This document shows positions 37,382 to 46,733 of a DNA stretch of 64,000 nucleotides, one piece after another. The notes beneath the pieces were generated by a model, which saw only the letters and a program-made list of their open reading frames with translations, was not told where the DNA came from and made no database searches. The stretch's first letter is position 1. Every line of letters starts with the position of its first letter. Source of the stretch: Methanothermobacter sp. K4 (GTDB lineage Archaea; Methanobacteriota; Methanobacteria; Methanobacteriales; Methanothermobacteraceae); NCBI RefSeq assembly GCF_022014235.1, contig NZ_JAKLTD010000003.1, forward strand, positions 1 through 64,000, written 5' to 3'. The position numbers and the translations under genes were made by a program.

Positions 37382-37708
37382 ATGAGGAAAAAATTTAAAC
37401 GACAGGAATACGCCCGATACAAAAAACTGGGGGAAAAATGGAGGAGGCCCAGGGGTAAAACAAGTAAAATGAGAAGATATGAAAAGGGCAAACCTGCAAT
37501 GCCTGCAATTGGCTACAGGAAGCCAAGGGACCAGAGGGGTCTCCACCCATCAGGATATGAGGACATCCTTGTTTCCAGCATGAGGGAACTTGAGGATCTG
37601 GACCCTGAAAAACAGGCTGCAAGGATAGCATCAACTGTGGGGGCCAGGAAGAAGACACTCATGCTTGAAAAGGCAAGGGAACTTGGCATAAAAGTTCTGA
37701 ATCCATAA
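37382..37708 (+). CDS. rpl32e: Ribosomal protein eL32
   Basis: This 108-residue eukaryal/archaeal L32e has [43 protein letters not shown] and a C-terminal [23 protein letters not shown]. It is shorter than many archaeal L32e proteins, which carry N-terminal extensions. Confidence 0.95.
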   Translation: MRKKFKRQEYARYKKLGEKWRRPRGKTSKMRRYEKGKPAMPAIGYRKPRDQRGLHPSGYEDILVSSMRELEDLDPEKQAARIASTVGARKKTLMLEKARELGIKVLNP

Positions 37709-37816
37709 TATGGGGCTGGAAGGGGTCTTATTTTCCAGTCCAGGGAAAACACTTTAAGGGGATGCCCGAATTTTCGGGTCTATCAGCAAATTGCTGAACA
37801 CAAGGAGGTTTCTTGA
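37709..37816 (+). promoter_or_regulatory. Structured gap before rpl19e
   Basis: This is the longest gap within the spc-type cluster (108 bases) and it is rich in short hairpins: CTGGAA/TTCCAG (37715-37737), CCCGAA/TTCGGG (37766-37779), and a perfect TCAGCA/TGCTGA around AAT (37783-37797). GGAGG for rpl19e follows. It could be an internal processing or leader site, or an autoregulatory ribosomal-protein target. No coding frame is evident. Confidence 0.5.
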
Positions 37817-38263
37817 ATGAATCTTACTACTCAGAAAAGATTAGCTGCAGACATACTGAAAGTAGGGGTTAACAGGATATGGATTGACCCTGAGAGGATT
37901 GACGAGGTTTCAAGGGCAATAACCAGGGACGGTGTAAAGCAGCTAATAAAGGACGGCGCAATAAAGGCTAAACCAAAAAAGGGCATAAGCAGTTACAGGT
38001 CAAAAAAGATAGCCCAGCAGAAAAAGAAGGGAAGAAGAAGAGGACCTGGAAGCATAAAAGGTGCTAAGGGCGCCAGAAAACCAAGGAAAGAGGAATGGAT
38101 GACCACGATAAGGGCTCTGAGGAAGGACCTCAGGGAGATGAGGGACAACCGGGAAATAAACAAGAGCACCTATCGTAAACTCTACAAGATGGCAAAGGGC
38201 GGAGCCTTCAAGAGCAAATCTTACATGAAAACCTATGCCCGGGACCACGACATGCTCAGGTAG
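37817..38263 (+). CDS. rpl19e: Ribosomal protein eL19
   Basis: This 148-residue L19e, absent from bacteria, has NLTTQKRLAADILKVGVNRIW, then a basic GRRRGPGSIKGAKGARKPRKE linker and a long C-terminal helix region (YRKLYKMAKGGAFKSKSYM). Confidence 0.96.
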   Translation: MNLTTQKRLAADILKVGVNRIWIDPERIDEVSRAITRDGVKQLIKDGAIKAKPKKGISSYRSKKIAQQKKKGRRRGPGSIKGAKGARKPRKEEWMTTIRALRKDLREMRDNREINKSTYRKLYKMAKGGAFKSKSYMKTYARDHDMLR

Positions 38264-38274
38264 GAGGGATCTGA

Positions 38275-38853
38275 TTGGCACATGGACCAAGATACAAGAT
38301 GGCATTTAGAAGACGAAGGGAAGGTAAAACTGATTACCGGGCCCGCTATAAGATGGTGGAAACAGGCAAATCCAGGCTTGTTGTCAGAATAACCACATAT
38401 CATGTTATTGCACAGATAATCAACGTGGGAATGGATGGGGACGAAACACTGGTCTCAGCCCACTCAAAGCAGCTCCAGAAAATGGGATGGCTTGGAGGCA
38501 CAAGCAATACAGCAGCAGCATACCTGACAGGATACCTCTGTGGTAAAAGGGCTCTGAAGGCAGGTATAGAGGAAGCTGTCCTTGACATAGGACTCAGACC
38601 TGCCATAAGGGGTTCAAAGGTATTCGCAGCACTTAAAGGGGCTGTTGACGCAGGGCTCAAAGTACCACACGGTGAATCAGTACTTCCAGACGAATCAAGG
38701 ATAAGGGGCGAACACATAAAGGAATATGCAGAATCCCTTGACGAGGAAGAACGCAAGAAGAGGTTTTCAAGGTACCTTGAGAGGGGTCTTTCCCCTGAGG
38801 ACCTGCCTGAACACTTTGAAGAAATAAAAAACAGGATAGATGAAGAGGTATGA
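38275..38853 (+). CDS. rpl18: Ribosomal protein uL18
   Basis: This 192-residue archaeal L18, a 5S rRNA binder, starts at TTG (38275). It contains [36 protein letters not shown] and [17 protein letters not shown]. Its stop overlaps the rps5 start (ATGA). Confidence 0.96.
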   Translation: MAHGPRYKMAFRRRREGKTDYRARYKMVETGKSRLVVRITTYHVIAQIINVGMDGDETLVSAHSKQLQKMGWLGGTSNTAAAYLTGYLCGKRALKAGIEEAVLDIGLRPAIRGSKVFAALKGAVDAGLKVPHGESVLPDESRIRGEHIKEYAESLDEEERKKRFSRYLERGLSPEDLPEHFEEIKNRIDEEV

Positions 38854-39500
38854 TTATGAACTTCAACATGGAGGAATGGGAGCCAAGGACCAACCTTGGA
38901 CGCCTTGTGAAGGAGGGTGTCATAACAAGTATCGATGAGATCTTTGAAGAGGGACACCCAATAATGGAACTTGAGATAATCGATGCACTGCTTCCTGACC
39001 TCGAGGAGGAGGTCATTGACGTTAACCTTGTCCAGAGGATGCACAAATCAGGAAGGAAGGTCAACTTCAGGGTCATAGTTGCAGTGGGAAACAAGGACGG
39101 ATACGTTGGACTCGGACAGGGCAAGGCCAGAGAGGTTGGACCTGCAATCAGGAAGGCAGTTGACGATGCGAAATTCAACCTTATAAAGGTCAGAAGAGGC
39201 TGCGGTGACTGGGGATGTGTCTGTGGAAGGGAACACACCGTACCCTTCAAGGTCTCAGGTAAGAGTGGAAGTGTCCGCGTAACCCTCATACCAGCACCGG
39301 GTGGTGTTGGACTTGCAATAGGTGATGTTGGCAAGACCATAATGAGGCTTGCAGGTATAGATGATGTCTGGTCACATACACGTGGACAGACACAGACCAC
39401 AGTCAACTTTGCCAGGGCAACCTTCGATGCCCTCAAACAGCTTAGCAAGGTAAAGGCAAGCGAAAAGGACCTTAAAAACCTGGGTGTTTGCAGTACCTGA
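38850..39500 (+). CDS. rps5: Ribosomal protein uS5
   Basis: This 216-residue S5, an mRNA-entry and decoding-fidelity protein, contains [37 protein letters not shown] and the ribosomal S5 C-terminal domain [18 protein letters not shown]. The extra cysteines in [10 protein letters not shown] are usual in archaeal S5. Confidence 0.97.
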   Translation: MIMNFNMEEWEPRTNLGRLVKEGVITSIDEIFEEGHPIMELEIIDALLPDLEEEVIDVNLVQRMHKSGRKVNFRVIVAVGNKDGYVGLGQGKAREVGPAIRKAVDDAKFNLIKVRRGCGDWGCVCGREHTVPFKVSGKSGSVRVTLIPAPGGVGLAIGDVGKTIMRLAGIDDVWSHTRGQTQTTVNFARATFDALKQLSKVKASEKDLKNLGVCST

Positions 39501-39512
39501 AGGTGATTCCAG

Positions 39513-39971
39513 ATGTTCGCAGTAGTAAGGGTAAGGGGATCAGCGGGTGTCCGAAGGGACATAGCTGACACCATGGAGATGTTAAGACTCAACAGGATAA
39601 ACCACGCAGTACTGGTTGAGGACACACCCAGCTACCTTGGCATGCTCCAGAAGGCCAAGGACTACATAACCTGGGGTGAAATTGACCAGGAAACCCTGAC
39701 AGCCATGATAGCCAAGAGGGCAAGAATCATCGGAGGGGAAAGGTTAACCGATGAATACATAAAGGAAAACACAGAGTATGATTCAGTGGAGGAATTTGCA
39801 GGGGCTGTCTTCAGGGGTGAGGTTAAACTTGAGGATGCAGGAATAAAACCTGTGTTCAGGTTACACCCCCCAAGAAAGGGATATGAGGCCATAAAAAAGG
39901 CCTTCAATGAGGGCGGAAGCCTTGGATACCGTGGCGAGAAGATAAATGACCTCTTGAAGAGGATGATCTAA
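39513..39971 (+). CDS. rpl30: Ribosomal protein uL30
   Basis: This 152-residue archaeal-length L30 has [43 protein letters not shown] and the C-terminal extension [17 protein letters not shown]. Confidence 0.96.
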   Translation: MFAVVRVRGSAGVRRDIADTMEMLRLNRINHAVLVEDTPSYLGMLQKAKDYITWGEIDQETLTAMIAKRARIIGGERLTDEYIKENTEYDSVEEFAGAVFRGEVKLEDAGIKPVFRLHPPRKGYEAIKKAFNEGGSLGYRGEKINDLLKRMI

Positions 39972-39986
39972 GCGGAGGAATTACTC

Positions 39987-40427
39987 ATGATCCGGAAAAG
40001 ACGAAAGATCACAAGGATGAGGGGCTCACGCACCGTAGGTGGGGGATGCTCCAAGAAGAGAAGGGGAGCAGGTCACCGTGGAGGTAGAGGACAGGCCGGT
40101 GGACACAAACACCACTGGACATGGATCGTCAAGTACGACCCAAAACACTTTGGAAAGTACGGTTTCAAAAGGCCCCAGAAACTCATAAAGAGGCTGGAAA
40201 CAGTTAACCTTGCCTACATCGACGAAAGGATTCCTGACCTCCTTGAGAAGGGAATCGCATCTGAAGAGGACGGAATGGTGGTTCTGGATGTAAGGGACCT
40301 TGGCTTCGAAAAGGTCCTTGGAAGCGGAAGGATCACACGACCCGTCCACATTAAGGCCATCGAGTTCTCTGAGAGCGCCGTTGAGAAGATCACCGAGGCC
40401 GGAGGAAAGGCTGAAGTGATAGAGTAA
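39987..40427 (+). CDS. rpl15: Ribosomal protein uL15
   Basis: This 146-residue L15 has a Gly/Arg/His-rich N-terminus (RTVGGGCSKKRRGAGHRGGR) typical of archaeal L15 and a globular end (LGSGRITRPVHIKAIEFSESA). Confidence 0.96.
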   Translation: MIRKRRKITRMRGSRTVGGGCSKKRRGAGHRGGRGQAGGHKHHWTWIVKYDPKHFGKYGFKRPQKLIKRLETVNLAYIDERIPDLLEKGIASEEDGMVVLDVRDLGFEKVLGSGRITRPVHIKAIEFSESAVEKITEAGGKAEVIE

Positions 40428-40453
40428 ACCAGAATTTACAAGGAGTGGAGCAG

Positions 40454-41815
40454 TTGAAGGAAAAATTGGAGCCCATATTCTCAGTCCTGCCACAGGTAAA
40501 ATCACCGGGCTACAGGGTACCATTCAGGGAGAAACTCAAATGGACAGGTATAATCCTTGTCCTATATTTCTTCCTGGCCCAGATACCACTATACGGTTTA
40601 AGCCCAAGGGCTGTGGACCAGTTCGCCCAGCTGAGGGCTGTTCTTGCAGGAAACTTCGGTTCAATACTCACACTGGGTATAGGGCCCATTGTGTCAGCAT
40701 CAATCATACTCCAGCTTCTGGTTGGAGGTAAGATACTGAAACTGGACCTCTCAAAGCATGAGGATAAGGCCTTTTTCCAGGGACTGCAGAAGCTCCTTGC
40801 CATCGTATTCACCTTCTTTGAGGCACTGATCTTTGTACTGACAGGGTCACTGGCACCCTCAGCCCCCCAGTTTGTCTGGATACTCATACTGCAGCTCACC
40901 ATCGGAGGAATACTCATAATATTCCTCGACGAGGTTGTATCCAAATGGGGCTTTGGCAGCGGTGTTGGACTTTTCATTGCAGCAGGCGTATCCCAGGAGA
41001 TAATTGTGGGTGCCTTCAACCCCCTCTCTGCACCCACGCAGCCAGGGGTACCCGCAGGGAGAATAACTGGTTTCCTCTACCTCCTGTTCACAGGGCAGAG
41101 TCCTGACTTCCAGTACTACGTACTGCCTGTACTGGCCCTCATCGCGGTTTTCCTGGTTGTGGTCTATGCCGAGAGTATGAGGGTGGAGATACCCATATCC
41201 ATGGGAGGGGGTAAGAGGCTCTCAAGGGGTGCCGTTGGGAAGTACCCCCTGCGTTTCATATACGCCAGTAACATGCCGGTTATACTGACAAGCGCACTCC
41301 TCCTGAATGTTCAGTTAATGGCAAACGTGTTCCAGAAACTTGGATACCCGATACTTGGTACTGTAAGCAATGGGCAGGCGGTTGATGGGCTCGCATATCT
41401 TCTCACAGCTCCACGCTCAATTGACGCCCTCATACTGGACCCATTCAAGGTACTGTTCTATGCGGTTGTATTCATAGGGCTCTGTGTCCTCTTTGCCTGG
41501 CTCTGGGTTGAGATAAGTAACATAGGTCCAGGGCATGTTGCAAAACAGCTTTACCAGATGGGTATGCAGATTCCTGGTTTCAGGAGCAGCAGGGGGCAGT
41601 TCGAGAAGATACTGAAACGCTACATACCCACAATAACAATTCTGGGAGGGGCATTTGTGGGGCTCCTTGCATTCGTGGCTGACCTGACGGGTTCTCTTGG
41701 TGGAGGTACAGGTGTCCTTCTAACGGTGGGTATAGTTTACAGGCTCTATGAGGAGATTGCCCAGGAGCAGCTGATGGATATGCACCCCATACTCAGAAGC
41801 TTCCTGGGAGATTAG
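40454..41815 (+). CDS. secY: Protein translocase subunit SecY
   Basis: This 453-residue central pore subunit has ten expected helices and the family stretches VPFREKLKWTG, LGIGPIVSASIILQLLVG, and WVEISNIGPGHVAKQLYQMGMQ. The start is probably TTG at 40454, eight bases after GGAG; a GTG at 40445 would overlap that site. Its position after rpl15 is conserved in archaea. Confidence 0.96.
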   Translation: MKEKLEPIFSVLPQVKSPGYRVPFREKLKWTGIILVLYFFLAQIPLYGLSPRAVDQFAQLRAVLAGNFGSILTLGIGPIVSASIILQLLVGGKILKLDLSKHEDKAFFQGLQKLLAIVFTFFEALIFVLTGSLAPSAPQFVWILILQLTIGGILIIFLDEVVSKWGFGSGVGLFIAAGVSQEIIVGAFNPLSAPTQPGVPAGRITGFLYLLFTGQSPDFQYYVLPVLALIAVFLVVVYAESMRVEIPISMGGGKRLSRGAVGKYPLRFIYASNMPVILTSALLLNVQLMANVFQKLGYPILGTVSNGQAVDGLAYLLTAPRSIDALILDPFKVLFYAVVFIGLCVLFAWLWVEISNIGPGHVAKQLYQMGMQIPGFRSSRGQFEKILKRYIPTITILGGAFVGLLAFVADLTGSLGGGTGVLLTVGIVYRLYEEIAQEQLMDMHPILRSFLGD

Positions 41816-41845
41816 GATAATCTTTTAATCCATGGGAGTGGTACA

Positions 41846-42403
41846 ATGAAGGTTGTTGTAGTTGCAGGTATACCCGGTTCAGGAAGCACGACGGTCCTTG
41901 AGAACACCCTCAGGGAGCTTGACTATCTCAATGTGAATTACGGGGACGTCATGCTTGAAATAGCCCGTGAAAGGGGACTTGTTGAAAACAGGGACCAGAT
42001 GAGAACCCTTGAACCTGGAGTTCAGAAGGAGATACAGAGGGCTGCTGCGAAAAGTATAAGAGAAAGGTCACTGGAAAATAATATAATCGTCGACACACAC
42101 TGCACCATAAAGACGCCTGCTGGTTTTCTGCCAGGTCTTCCAGTATGGGTTCTTGAGGAACTGGAACCTGACATGTTTGTGCTTGTGGAGGCTGATCCAG
42201 AGGAGATCTTCACAAGAAGGATTGGTGACACTTCCAGAAACAGGGATATGGAGTCCCTGCAGGAGATCGACCTCCATCAGCAGATGAACAGGGCGGCTGC
42301 AATGGCCTACGCCACACTCACAGGCGCAACAGTTAAGATTGTTAAGAACCACAACAACCAGCTTGAGTCTGCAGTCAGTGAGATGAAGAACATTCTGGAG
42401 TAA
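41846..42403 (+). CDS. adkA: Archaeal adenylate kinase
   Basis: This 185-residue AMP kinase of the archaeal type has a P-loop GIPGSGSTT. It equilibrates ATP, ADP and AMP. DTHCTIKTPAGFLPGLP is characteristic of the trimeric archaeal AdkA group. It follows secY by 30 bases, as in Methanococcus. Confidence 0.94.
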   Translation: MKVVVVAGIPGSGSTTVLENTLRELDYLNVNYGDVMLEIARERGLVENRDQMRTLEPGVQKEIQRAAAKSIRERSLENNIIVDTHCTIKTPAGFLPGLPVWVLEELEPDMFVLVEADPEEIFTRRIGDTSRNRDMESLQEIDLHQQMNRAAAMAYATLTGATVKIVKNHNNQLESAVSEMKNILE

Positions 42404-42421
42404 GATAAAGAGGAAACAAAA

Positions 42422-42988
42422 ATGGTGCTTGAAGTCGTATACGGGGCACTGAACGCTGTATTCGGCCCATTCATTGCGATGGACCCGAATCCACAGAACC
42501 CCATCCTCACGGTTTTCCTGATATCGGCAATAGTGGCCTTTATTATAACACTGGCAAACAGGTTGCTCGTGGACCAGGATAGGCTCGAAGAACTTAAAGC
42601 TGAAATGCAGGAATTCCAGCAGGAGATGATGGAGGCAAGAAAGAAGAATGACATGCAGGCGCTTGAGGAGATCCAGAAAAAACAGATGGAGTTCATGGAT
42701 AAACAGCGCGAAATGATGACAATGTCATTCAAGCCGATGATAGTCACGTTCGTGCCCATAATCCTTGTCTTCTACTGGATGGGACAGGAACCACACATAG
42801 TCAAGACACTGGTGATATTGCCCCAGGTTGCATACTATGTCCTCCTTGTCCCCCTGTGGCACATGTTCTATGGCATGCCACCAAACGCCCCATCCTATGC
42901 CATAGGATGGCTTGGCTGGTACATCTTATGCTCCTTTGCAATGTCCCAGATATTCAGAAAGTTCATGGGACTTAAAGGTGGAATGTAA
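42422..42988 (+). CDS. DUF106 / EMC3-like membrane insertase
   Basis: This 188-residue member of the Oxa1 superfamily has an N-terminal helix (about 20-42), a cytoplasmic coiled coil (DQDRLEELKAEMQEFQQEMMEA), and two or more C-terminal helices with conserved FKPMIVTFVPIILVFYWM. Archaeal DUF106 proteins are homologous to EMC3 and TMCO1 and help insert membrane proteins. Location next to secY fits. Confidence 0.88.
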   Translation: MVLEVVYGALNAVFGPFIAMDPNPQNPILTVFLISAIVAFIITLANRLLVDQDRLEELKAEMQEFQQEMMEARKKNDMQALEEIQKKQMEFMDKQREMMTMSFKPMIVTFVPIILVFYWMGQEPHIVKTLVILPQVAYYVLLVPLWHMFYGMPPNAPSYAIGWLGWYILCSFAMSQIFRKFMGLKGGM

Positions 42989-43006
42989 CGTTATGGAGAG
43001 ATTGAA

Positions 43007-43273
43007 ATGCCAGAGTTAAGATACAGATCCAGATCATATAAGAGAATCTTCAAGAGAACTCCTGGAGGAAGGACAGTTATACATTACCGCAGAAAGAAAC
43101 CATCAAAGCATGTATGTGCTGGCTGCGGAAAGCCACTCCATGGTGTTCCAAGAGGAAGACCATATGAGATAAGAAAACTCTCAAAGTCCAAGAAGAGACC
43201 CAACAGACCATACGGTGGTTACTACTGTTCAAGCTGCGCACGCAAAGTCTTTAAGAAAGAGGCAAGGTCATAA
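43007..43273 (+). CDS. rpl34e: Ribosomal protein eL34
   Basis: This 88-residue protein has a zinc site from CAGCGK and CSSCARK, plus the basic start [20 protein letters not shown]. Its stop overlaps the cmk ATG by one base (TAATG). Confidence 0.95.
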   Translation: MPELRYRSRSYKRIFKRTPGGRTVIHYRRKKPSKHVCAGCGKPLHGVPRGRPYEIRKLSKSKKRPNRPYGGYYCSSCARKVFKKEARS

Positions 43274-43791
43274 TGATCATAACCATCGGTGGTCTGGCCG
43301 GTACTGGCACAACAACTGTTGCCAGGATTCTGTCTGAGAGGACCGGGATACCCTGTGTATCTGCAGGTGATGTGTTCAGGCAGATGGCTGCTGAGAGGAA
43401 ACTTGACATACTGGAGTTCAGTAAACTCGCAGAGGAGAATCCAGAGATCGACATAGAGATCGACAGGAGACAGGCCAGACTTGCAGATGAACATGAGGAC
43501 CTCATACTTGAGGGAAGGCTCTCTGCACACTTTGCAAGGGCGGATCTGAAGGTCCTGCTGATGGCCCCCTTTGATGTGAGGGCACAGCGAATAAGTATAC
43601 GGGAATCCAAGGACCTGGAGACGGTCAAGGATGAGATCCGGATACGTGAGGCCAGTGAAGCCCAGAGGTACAGGGAGATTCACGGTATAGACGTGGATGA
43701 CCTTGAGGTATATGACATCGTGATAAACACCAGCCATTTTGACGCTGAAGGCGTGGCTGAAATCATACTGAAAGTTACCGAGGTGATTTAA
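43273..43791 (+). CDS. cmk: Cytidylate kinase, archaeal type
   Basis: This 172-residue kinase phosphorylates CMP/dCMP. Its P-loop is GLAGTGTTT, followed by [12 protein letters not shown] and [10 protein letters not shown]. It is tightly fused by one-base overlaps to rpl34e before and rpl14e after. Confidence 0.94.
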   Translation: MIITIGGLAGTGTTTVARILSERTGIPCVSAGDVFRQMAAERKLDILEFSKLAEENPEIDIEIDRRQARLADEHEDLILEGRLSAHFARADLKVLLMAPFDVRAQRISIRESKDLETVKDEIRIREASEAQRYREIHGIDVDDLEVYDIVINTSHFDAEGVAEIILKVTEVI

Positions 43792-44018
43792 TGGCAGCAA
43801 TAGAAGTTGGAAGAGTATGTGTGAAAACCGCAGGTAGAGAAGCCGGTGAAAAATGCGTGATACTTGATATCATCGACAAAAACTTCGTTGAAGTTGTTGG
43901 TGTAAATGTTAAGAACAGGAGGTGCAACATAGGACACCTCGAACCAACAGAGAAGAAGATAGAGATCAAATCCGATGATATCGAGGAAATAAAGAAGGAA
44001 CTTGAAGCCCTTGAATAA
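43791..44018 (+). CDS. rpl14e: Ribosomal protein eL14
   Basis: This 75-residue KOW-like barrel protein has [37 protein letters not shown]. The ATG overlaps the cmk stop. Confidence 0.94.
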   Translation: MAAIEVGRVCVKTAGREAGEKCVILDIIDKNFVEVVGVNVKNRRCNIGHLEPTEKKIEIKSDDIEEIKKELEALE

Positions 44019-44048
44019 ACCCACCTCTTATTTTTGCAGGTATCCCTC

Positions 44049-45017
44049 ATGGCAGAATTCATAGAGTTAAAGGAGTCACGCACGGACCCTGCATATGGGT
44101 GTCCGCCCCACGAGAGGGACATTGAGACCCACATATCCCACGGTGTTGTTAACCTTGATAAACCATCTGGCCCCACCTCCCACCAGGTGGATGCATGGGT
44201 TCGGGACATGCTCCACGCAGAGAAGGTGGGGCATGGGGGCACACTGGACCCCAAGGTTACAGGTGTTCTGCCCCTGGGCATAAACAGGGCGACAAGGGTC
44301 ATGCAGCTCCTCCTTGAGGCCCCCAAGGAATACGTATGCCTCATGAGGGTTCACAGGGAGGTGGATGAGGAGAGGATAAGGGAGGTGCTCGGGGAATTCC
44401 AGGGAAAGATTTTCCAGATACCCCCCCTCAAGTCAGCTGTTAAGAGGGAGCTCCGTGTAAGGACCATCTACGATGTTAATATACTTGAGATCGATGGCCA
44501 GGATGTTCTCTTCAGGATAGCCTGTGAGGCAGGGACCTACGTGAGGAAGTACTGCCATGATGTGGGTGAGGCCCTTGGTACAGGGGCCCATATGGCTGAA
44601 CTCAGAAGGACACGTGTGGGTCCCTTCACAGAGGAGGGTCTGGTAACCCTCCATGACCTCAAGGACGCCTACCAGTTCTGGGTTGAGGATGGGGATGAAG
44701 GATTTCTGAGGGAATGCATCCTCCCAATGGAGTTTGCAGTATCCCATCTCCCCCGTGCCGTCATCCTGGACTCTGCAGTTGATGCAGTATGCCATGGCGC
44801 TGACCTTGCACGTGGGGGCATAGCGGGCCTGGATGATAACATAAAAAAGGGCGACACAGTTGCGGTGATGACCCTCAAGGGGGAGCTTGTGGCTGTTGGT
44901 GAGGCACTGATGCCGTCCCTTGATATTGTGGCCGCAGACAGTGGCCTTGTGATTGAGACAGATAAGGTCTTCATGAGGCCCGGAACCTACCCCAGGATGT
45001 GGCGCCAGTCTCCATAG
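44049..45017 (+). CDS. cbf5: tRNA/rRNA pseudouridine synthase Cbf5 (TruB family)
   Basis: This 322-residue catalytic subunit of H/ACA guide RNPs also acts alone on tRNA U55. The catalytic Asp is in GHGGTLDPKVTGVL; the C-terminal PUA domain (ILDSAVDAVCHGADLARGGI) binds RNA. The ATG at 44049 follows AGGT by seven bases. The last seven codons and stop form the start of a 66-bp tandem repeat. Confidence 0.94.
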   Translation: MAEFIELKESRTDPAYGCPPHERDIETHISHGVVNLDKPSGPTSHQVDAWVRDMLHAEKVGHGGTLDPKVTGVLPLGINRATRVMQLLLEAPKEYVCLMRVHREVDEERIREVLGEFQGKIFQIPPLKSAVKRELRVRTIYDVNILEIDGQDVLFRIACEAGTYVRKYCHDVGEALGTGAHMAELRRTRVGPFTEEGLVTLHDLKDAYQFWVEDGDEGFLRECILPMEFAVSHLPRAVILDSAVDAVCHGADLARGGIAGLDDNIKKGDTVAVMTLKGELVAVGEALMPSLDIVAADSGLVIETDKVFMRPGTYPRMWRQSP

Positions 45018-45126
45018 CAGTACCTTGGATGTGATGCCATTCCACACACAGCAATACTTTGGATGTGGCGCCAGTCTCCATAGCAGTACCTTGGATGTGA
45101 TGCCATTCCATACACAGCAATACTTA
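44995..45126 (+). repeat. 66-bp tandem repeat spanning the cbf5 stop
   Basis: Copies at 44995-45060 and 45061-45126 (both begin GGATGTGGCGCCAGTCTCCA) differ at only about two positions. Copy 1 contains the last codons and TAG of cbf5. Copy 2 is non-coding and ends TACTTA, part of the TATA-like TACTTAAATA before tRNA-Ser. The near identity indicates a recent duplication. Confidence 0.97.
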
Positions 45127-45131
45127 AATAG
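45121..45131 (+). promoter_or_regulatory. TATA-like element before tRNA-Ser
   Basis: TACTTAAATA lies about 37-46 bases before the tRNA 5' end. It starts within the second repeat copy; the matching place in copy 1 reads TACTTTGG and has no such element. Confidence 0.45.
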
Positions 45132-45166
45132 GCTTCAGTCCATACACTTAAAATGATACATCATAT

Positions 45167-45251
<85 letters not shown>

Positions 45252-45340
45252 TCGGTTAAAGCAACAATGTTGCACCTACGACTGTTATCTGGAATTCGCA
45301 ACCCCCGTCCCGCGAATTCACTCTTACTGGAGGTTAATGA

Positions 45341-45790
45341 ATGGAAGAAGAATTCAAACATATGGTTCGTATTGCCAGAAAGGACATTGATGGTAATAAG
45401 ACCATGGAAAATGCCCTTACAAGTATAAAGGGCGTTGGAAAGGCTCTTTCAAGGGCAATAATCATGTCAGCAGGATACGATCTTAACCAGAGGATAGGTT
45501 ACCTTTCAGATGAGGAAATAGAGAGGCTTGAAGAGGCCATAAAGAACCCTGCAAAGTACAACATCCCATCATGGATGATCAACAGGCGTAACGATTACGA
45601 GACAGGCGAGGACAAACACCTCATAGAATCAGACCTTGACATGTGCCTCAGAGAGGACCTGAACCGCATGAGGAAAACAAGAAGCTACAAGGGAAGAAGA
45701 CACGAACTTGGACTACCTGTCAGGGGACAGAGGACAAAGTCCACATTCAGGAAGGGCTCCTCAGTTGGTGTGAGAAGGAAGAAAAGGTAG
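45341..45790 (+). CDS. rps13: Ribosomal protein uS13
   Basis: This 149-residue archaeal S13 in the 30S head contacts the P-site tRNA. It contains [32 protein letters not shown] (helix-two-turn-helix) and the basic end [20 protein letters not shown]. It opens the alpha-type operon. Confidence 0.96.
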   Translation: MEEEFKHMVRIARKDIDGNKTMENALTSIKGVGKALSRAIIMSAGYDLNQRIGYLSDEEIERLEEAIKNPAKYNIPSWMINRRNDYETGEDKHLIESDLDMCLREDLNRMRKTRSYKGRRHELGLPVRGQRTKSTFRKGSSVGVRRKKR

Positions 45791-45806
45791 ATAAGGAGAG
45801 GTTAAA

Positions 45807-46322
45807 ATGGGACACCCACGTAAGGCAAGAAAAAAGTATGATACTCCACCTCACCCATGGAACGCTGAAAGAATAAAGGAAGAAAACAGGCTCGTGGCAA
45901 AATACGGCCTCAAGAACAAGAAGGAAGTCTGGAAAGCAGAGACAATGGTGAGGAGATACAGGAGGGATGCAAGGTACCTCCTGGGTATATCCGGTGAACA
46001 CACAAAGAAGGAGAGGGAACAGCTCCTGGGACACCTTGTGAGGGCAGGAATACTCAACGAGGGTGCAAACCTTGAGGACGTCCTTGACCTCACAGTGGAG
46101 GACGTGCTCAGGAGGAGACTCCAGACACTGGTTCACAAGAGGGGACTTGCAAGGACAGTGAACGAGGCCAGACAGATGGTGGTCCACGGCCACATAGCCC
46201 TCGACGGCAGGAAAATCGACGCCCCAGGATACATAGTTAAAAGGGGAGAAGAGGACAAAATAGGATTCTACCCATCATCCCCAATGAAAAAACAGATCGA
46301 AGCAGCCCAGGACGCTGAATAA
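45807..46322 (+). CDS. rps4: Ribosomal protein uS4
   Basis: This 171-residue S4 has an S4 RNA-binding domain ([40 protein letters not shown]) and the archaeal N-terminus [19 protein letters not shown]. It is a primary 16S binder. Confidence 0.96.
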   Translation: MGHPRKARKKYDTPPHPWNAERIKEENRLVAKYGLKNKKEVWKAETMVRRYRRDARYLLGISGEHTKKEREQLLGHLVRAGILNEGANLEDVLDLTVEDVLRRRLQTLVHKRGLARTVNEARQMVVHGHIALDGRKIDAPGYIVKRGEEDKIGFYPSSPMKKQIEAAQDAE

Positions 46323-46339
46323 ATTCAGGGAGAGATAAA

Positions 46340-46732
46340 ATGGCTGAAAAGGAAAAATGGGGAATCGCAAATATTTACTCATCATTCAACAACACAATAA
46401 TCACCATTACAGACATAACCGGTGCAGAGACCATCACACAGTGGTCCGGTGGTAAGGTTGTGAGGGCTGACCGTCAGGAGTCCTCACCCTTCGCTGCAAT
46501 GGAGGCTGCAACAAGGGCGGCTGATGATGCAAAGGAGAAGGGTATCGTAGGCCTGCACATCAAGGTGAGGGCCCCTGGTGGAAACGGCCCAAGAACGCCA
46601 GGACCCGGTGCACAGGCAGCCATAAGGGCCCTTGCAAGGGCAGGAATGAAGATAGGCAAAATTGAGGATGTAACTCCCATACCTCATGATGGCACAGGAA
46701 GACCTGGAGGTAAGAGGGGAAGAAGGGTCTAA
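46340..46732 (+). CDS. rps11: Ribosomal protein uS11
   Basis: This 130-residue platform protein near the mRNA exit has [20 protein letters not shown] and the C-terminal [20 protein letters not shown]. It ends one base before rpoD. Confidence 0.97.
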   Translation: MAEKEKWGIANIYSSFNNTIITITDITGAETITQWSGGKVVRADRQESSPFAAMEAATRAADDAKEKGIVGLHIKVRAPGGNGPRTPGPGAQAAIRALARAGMKIGKIEDVTPIPHDGTGRPGGKRGRRV

Positions 46733-46733
46733 A

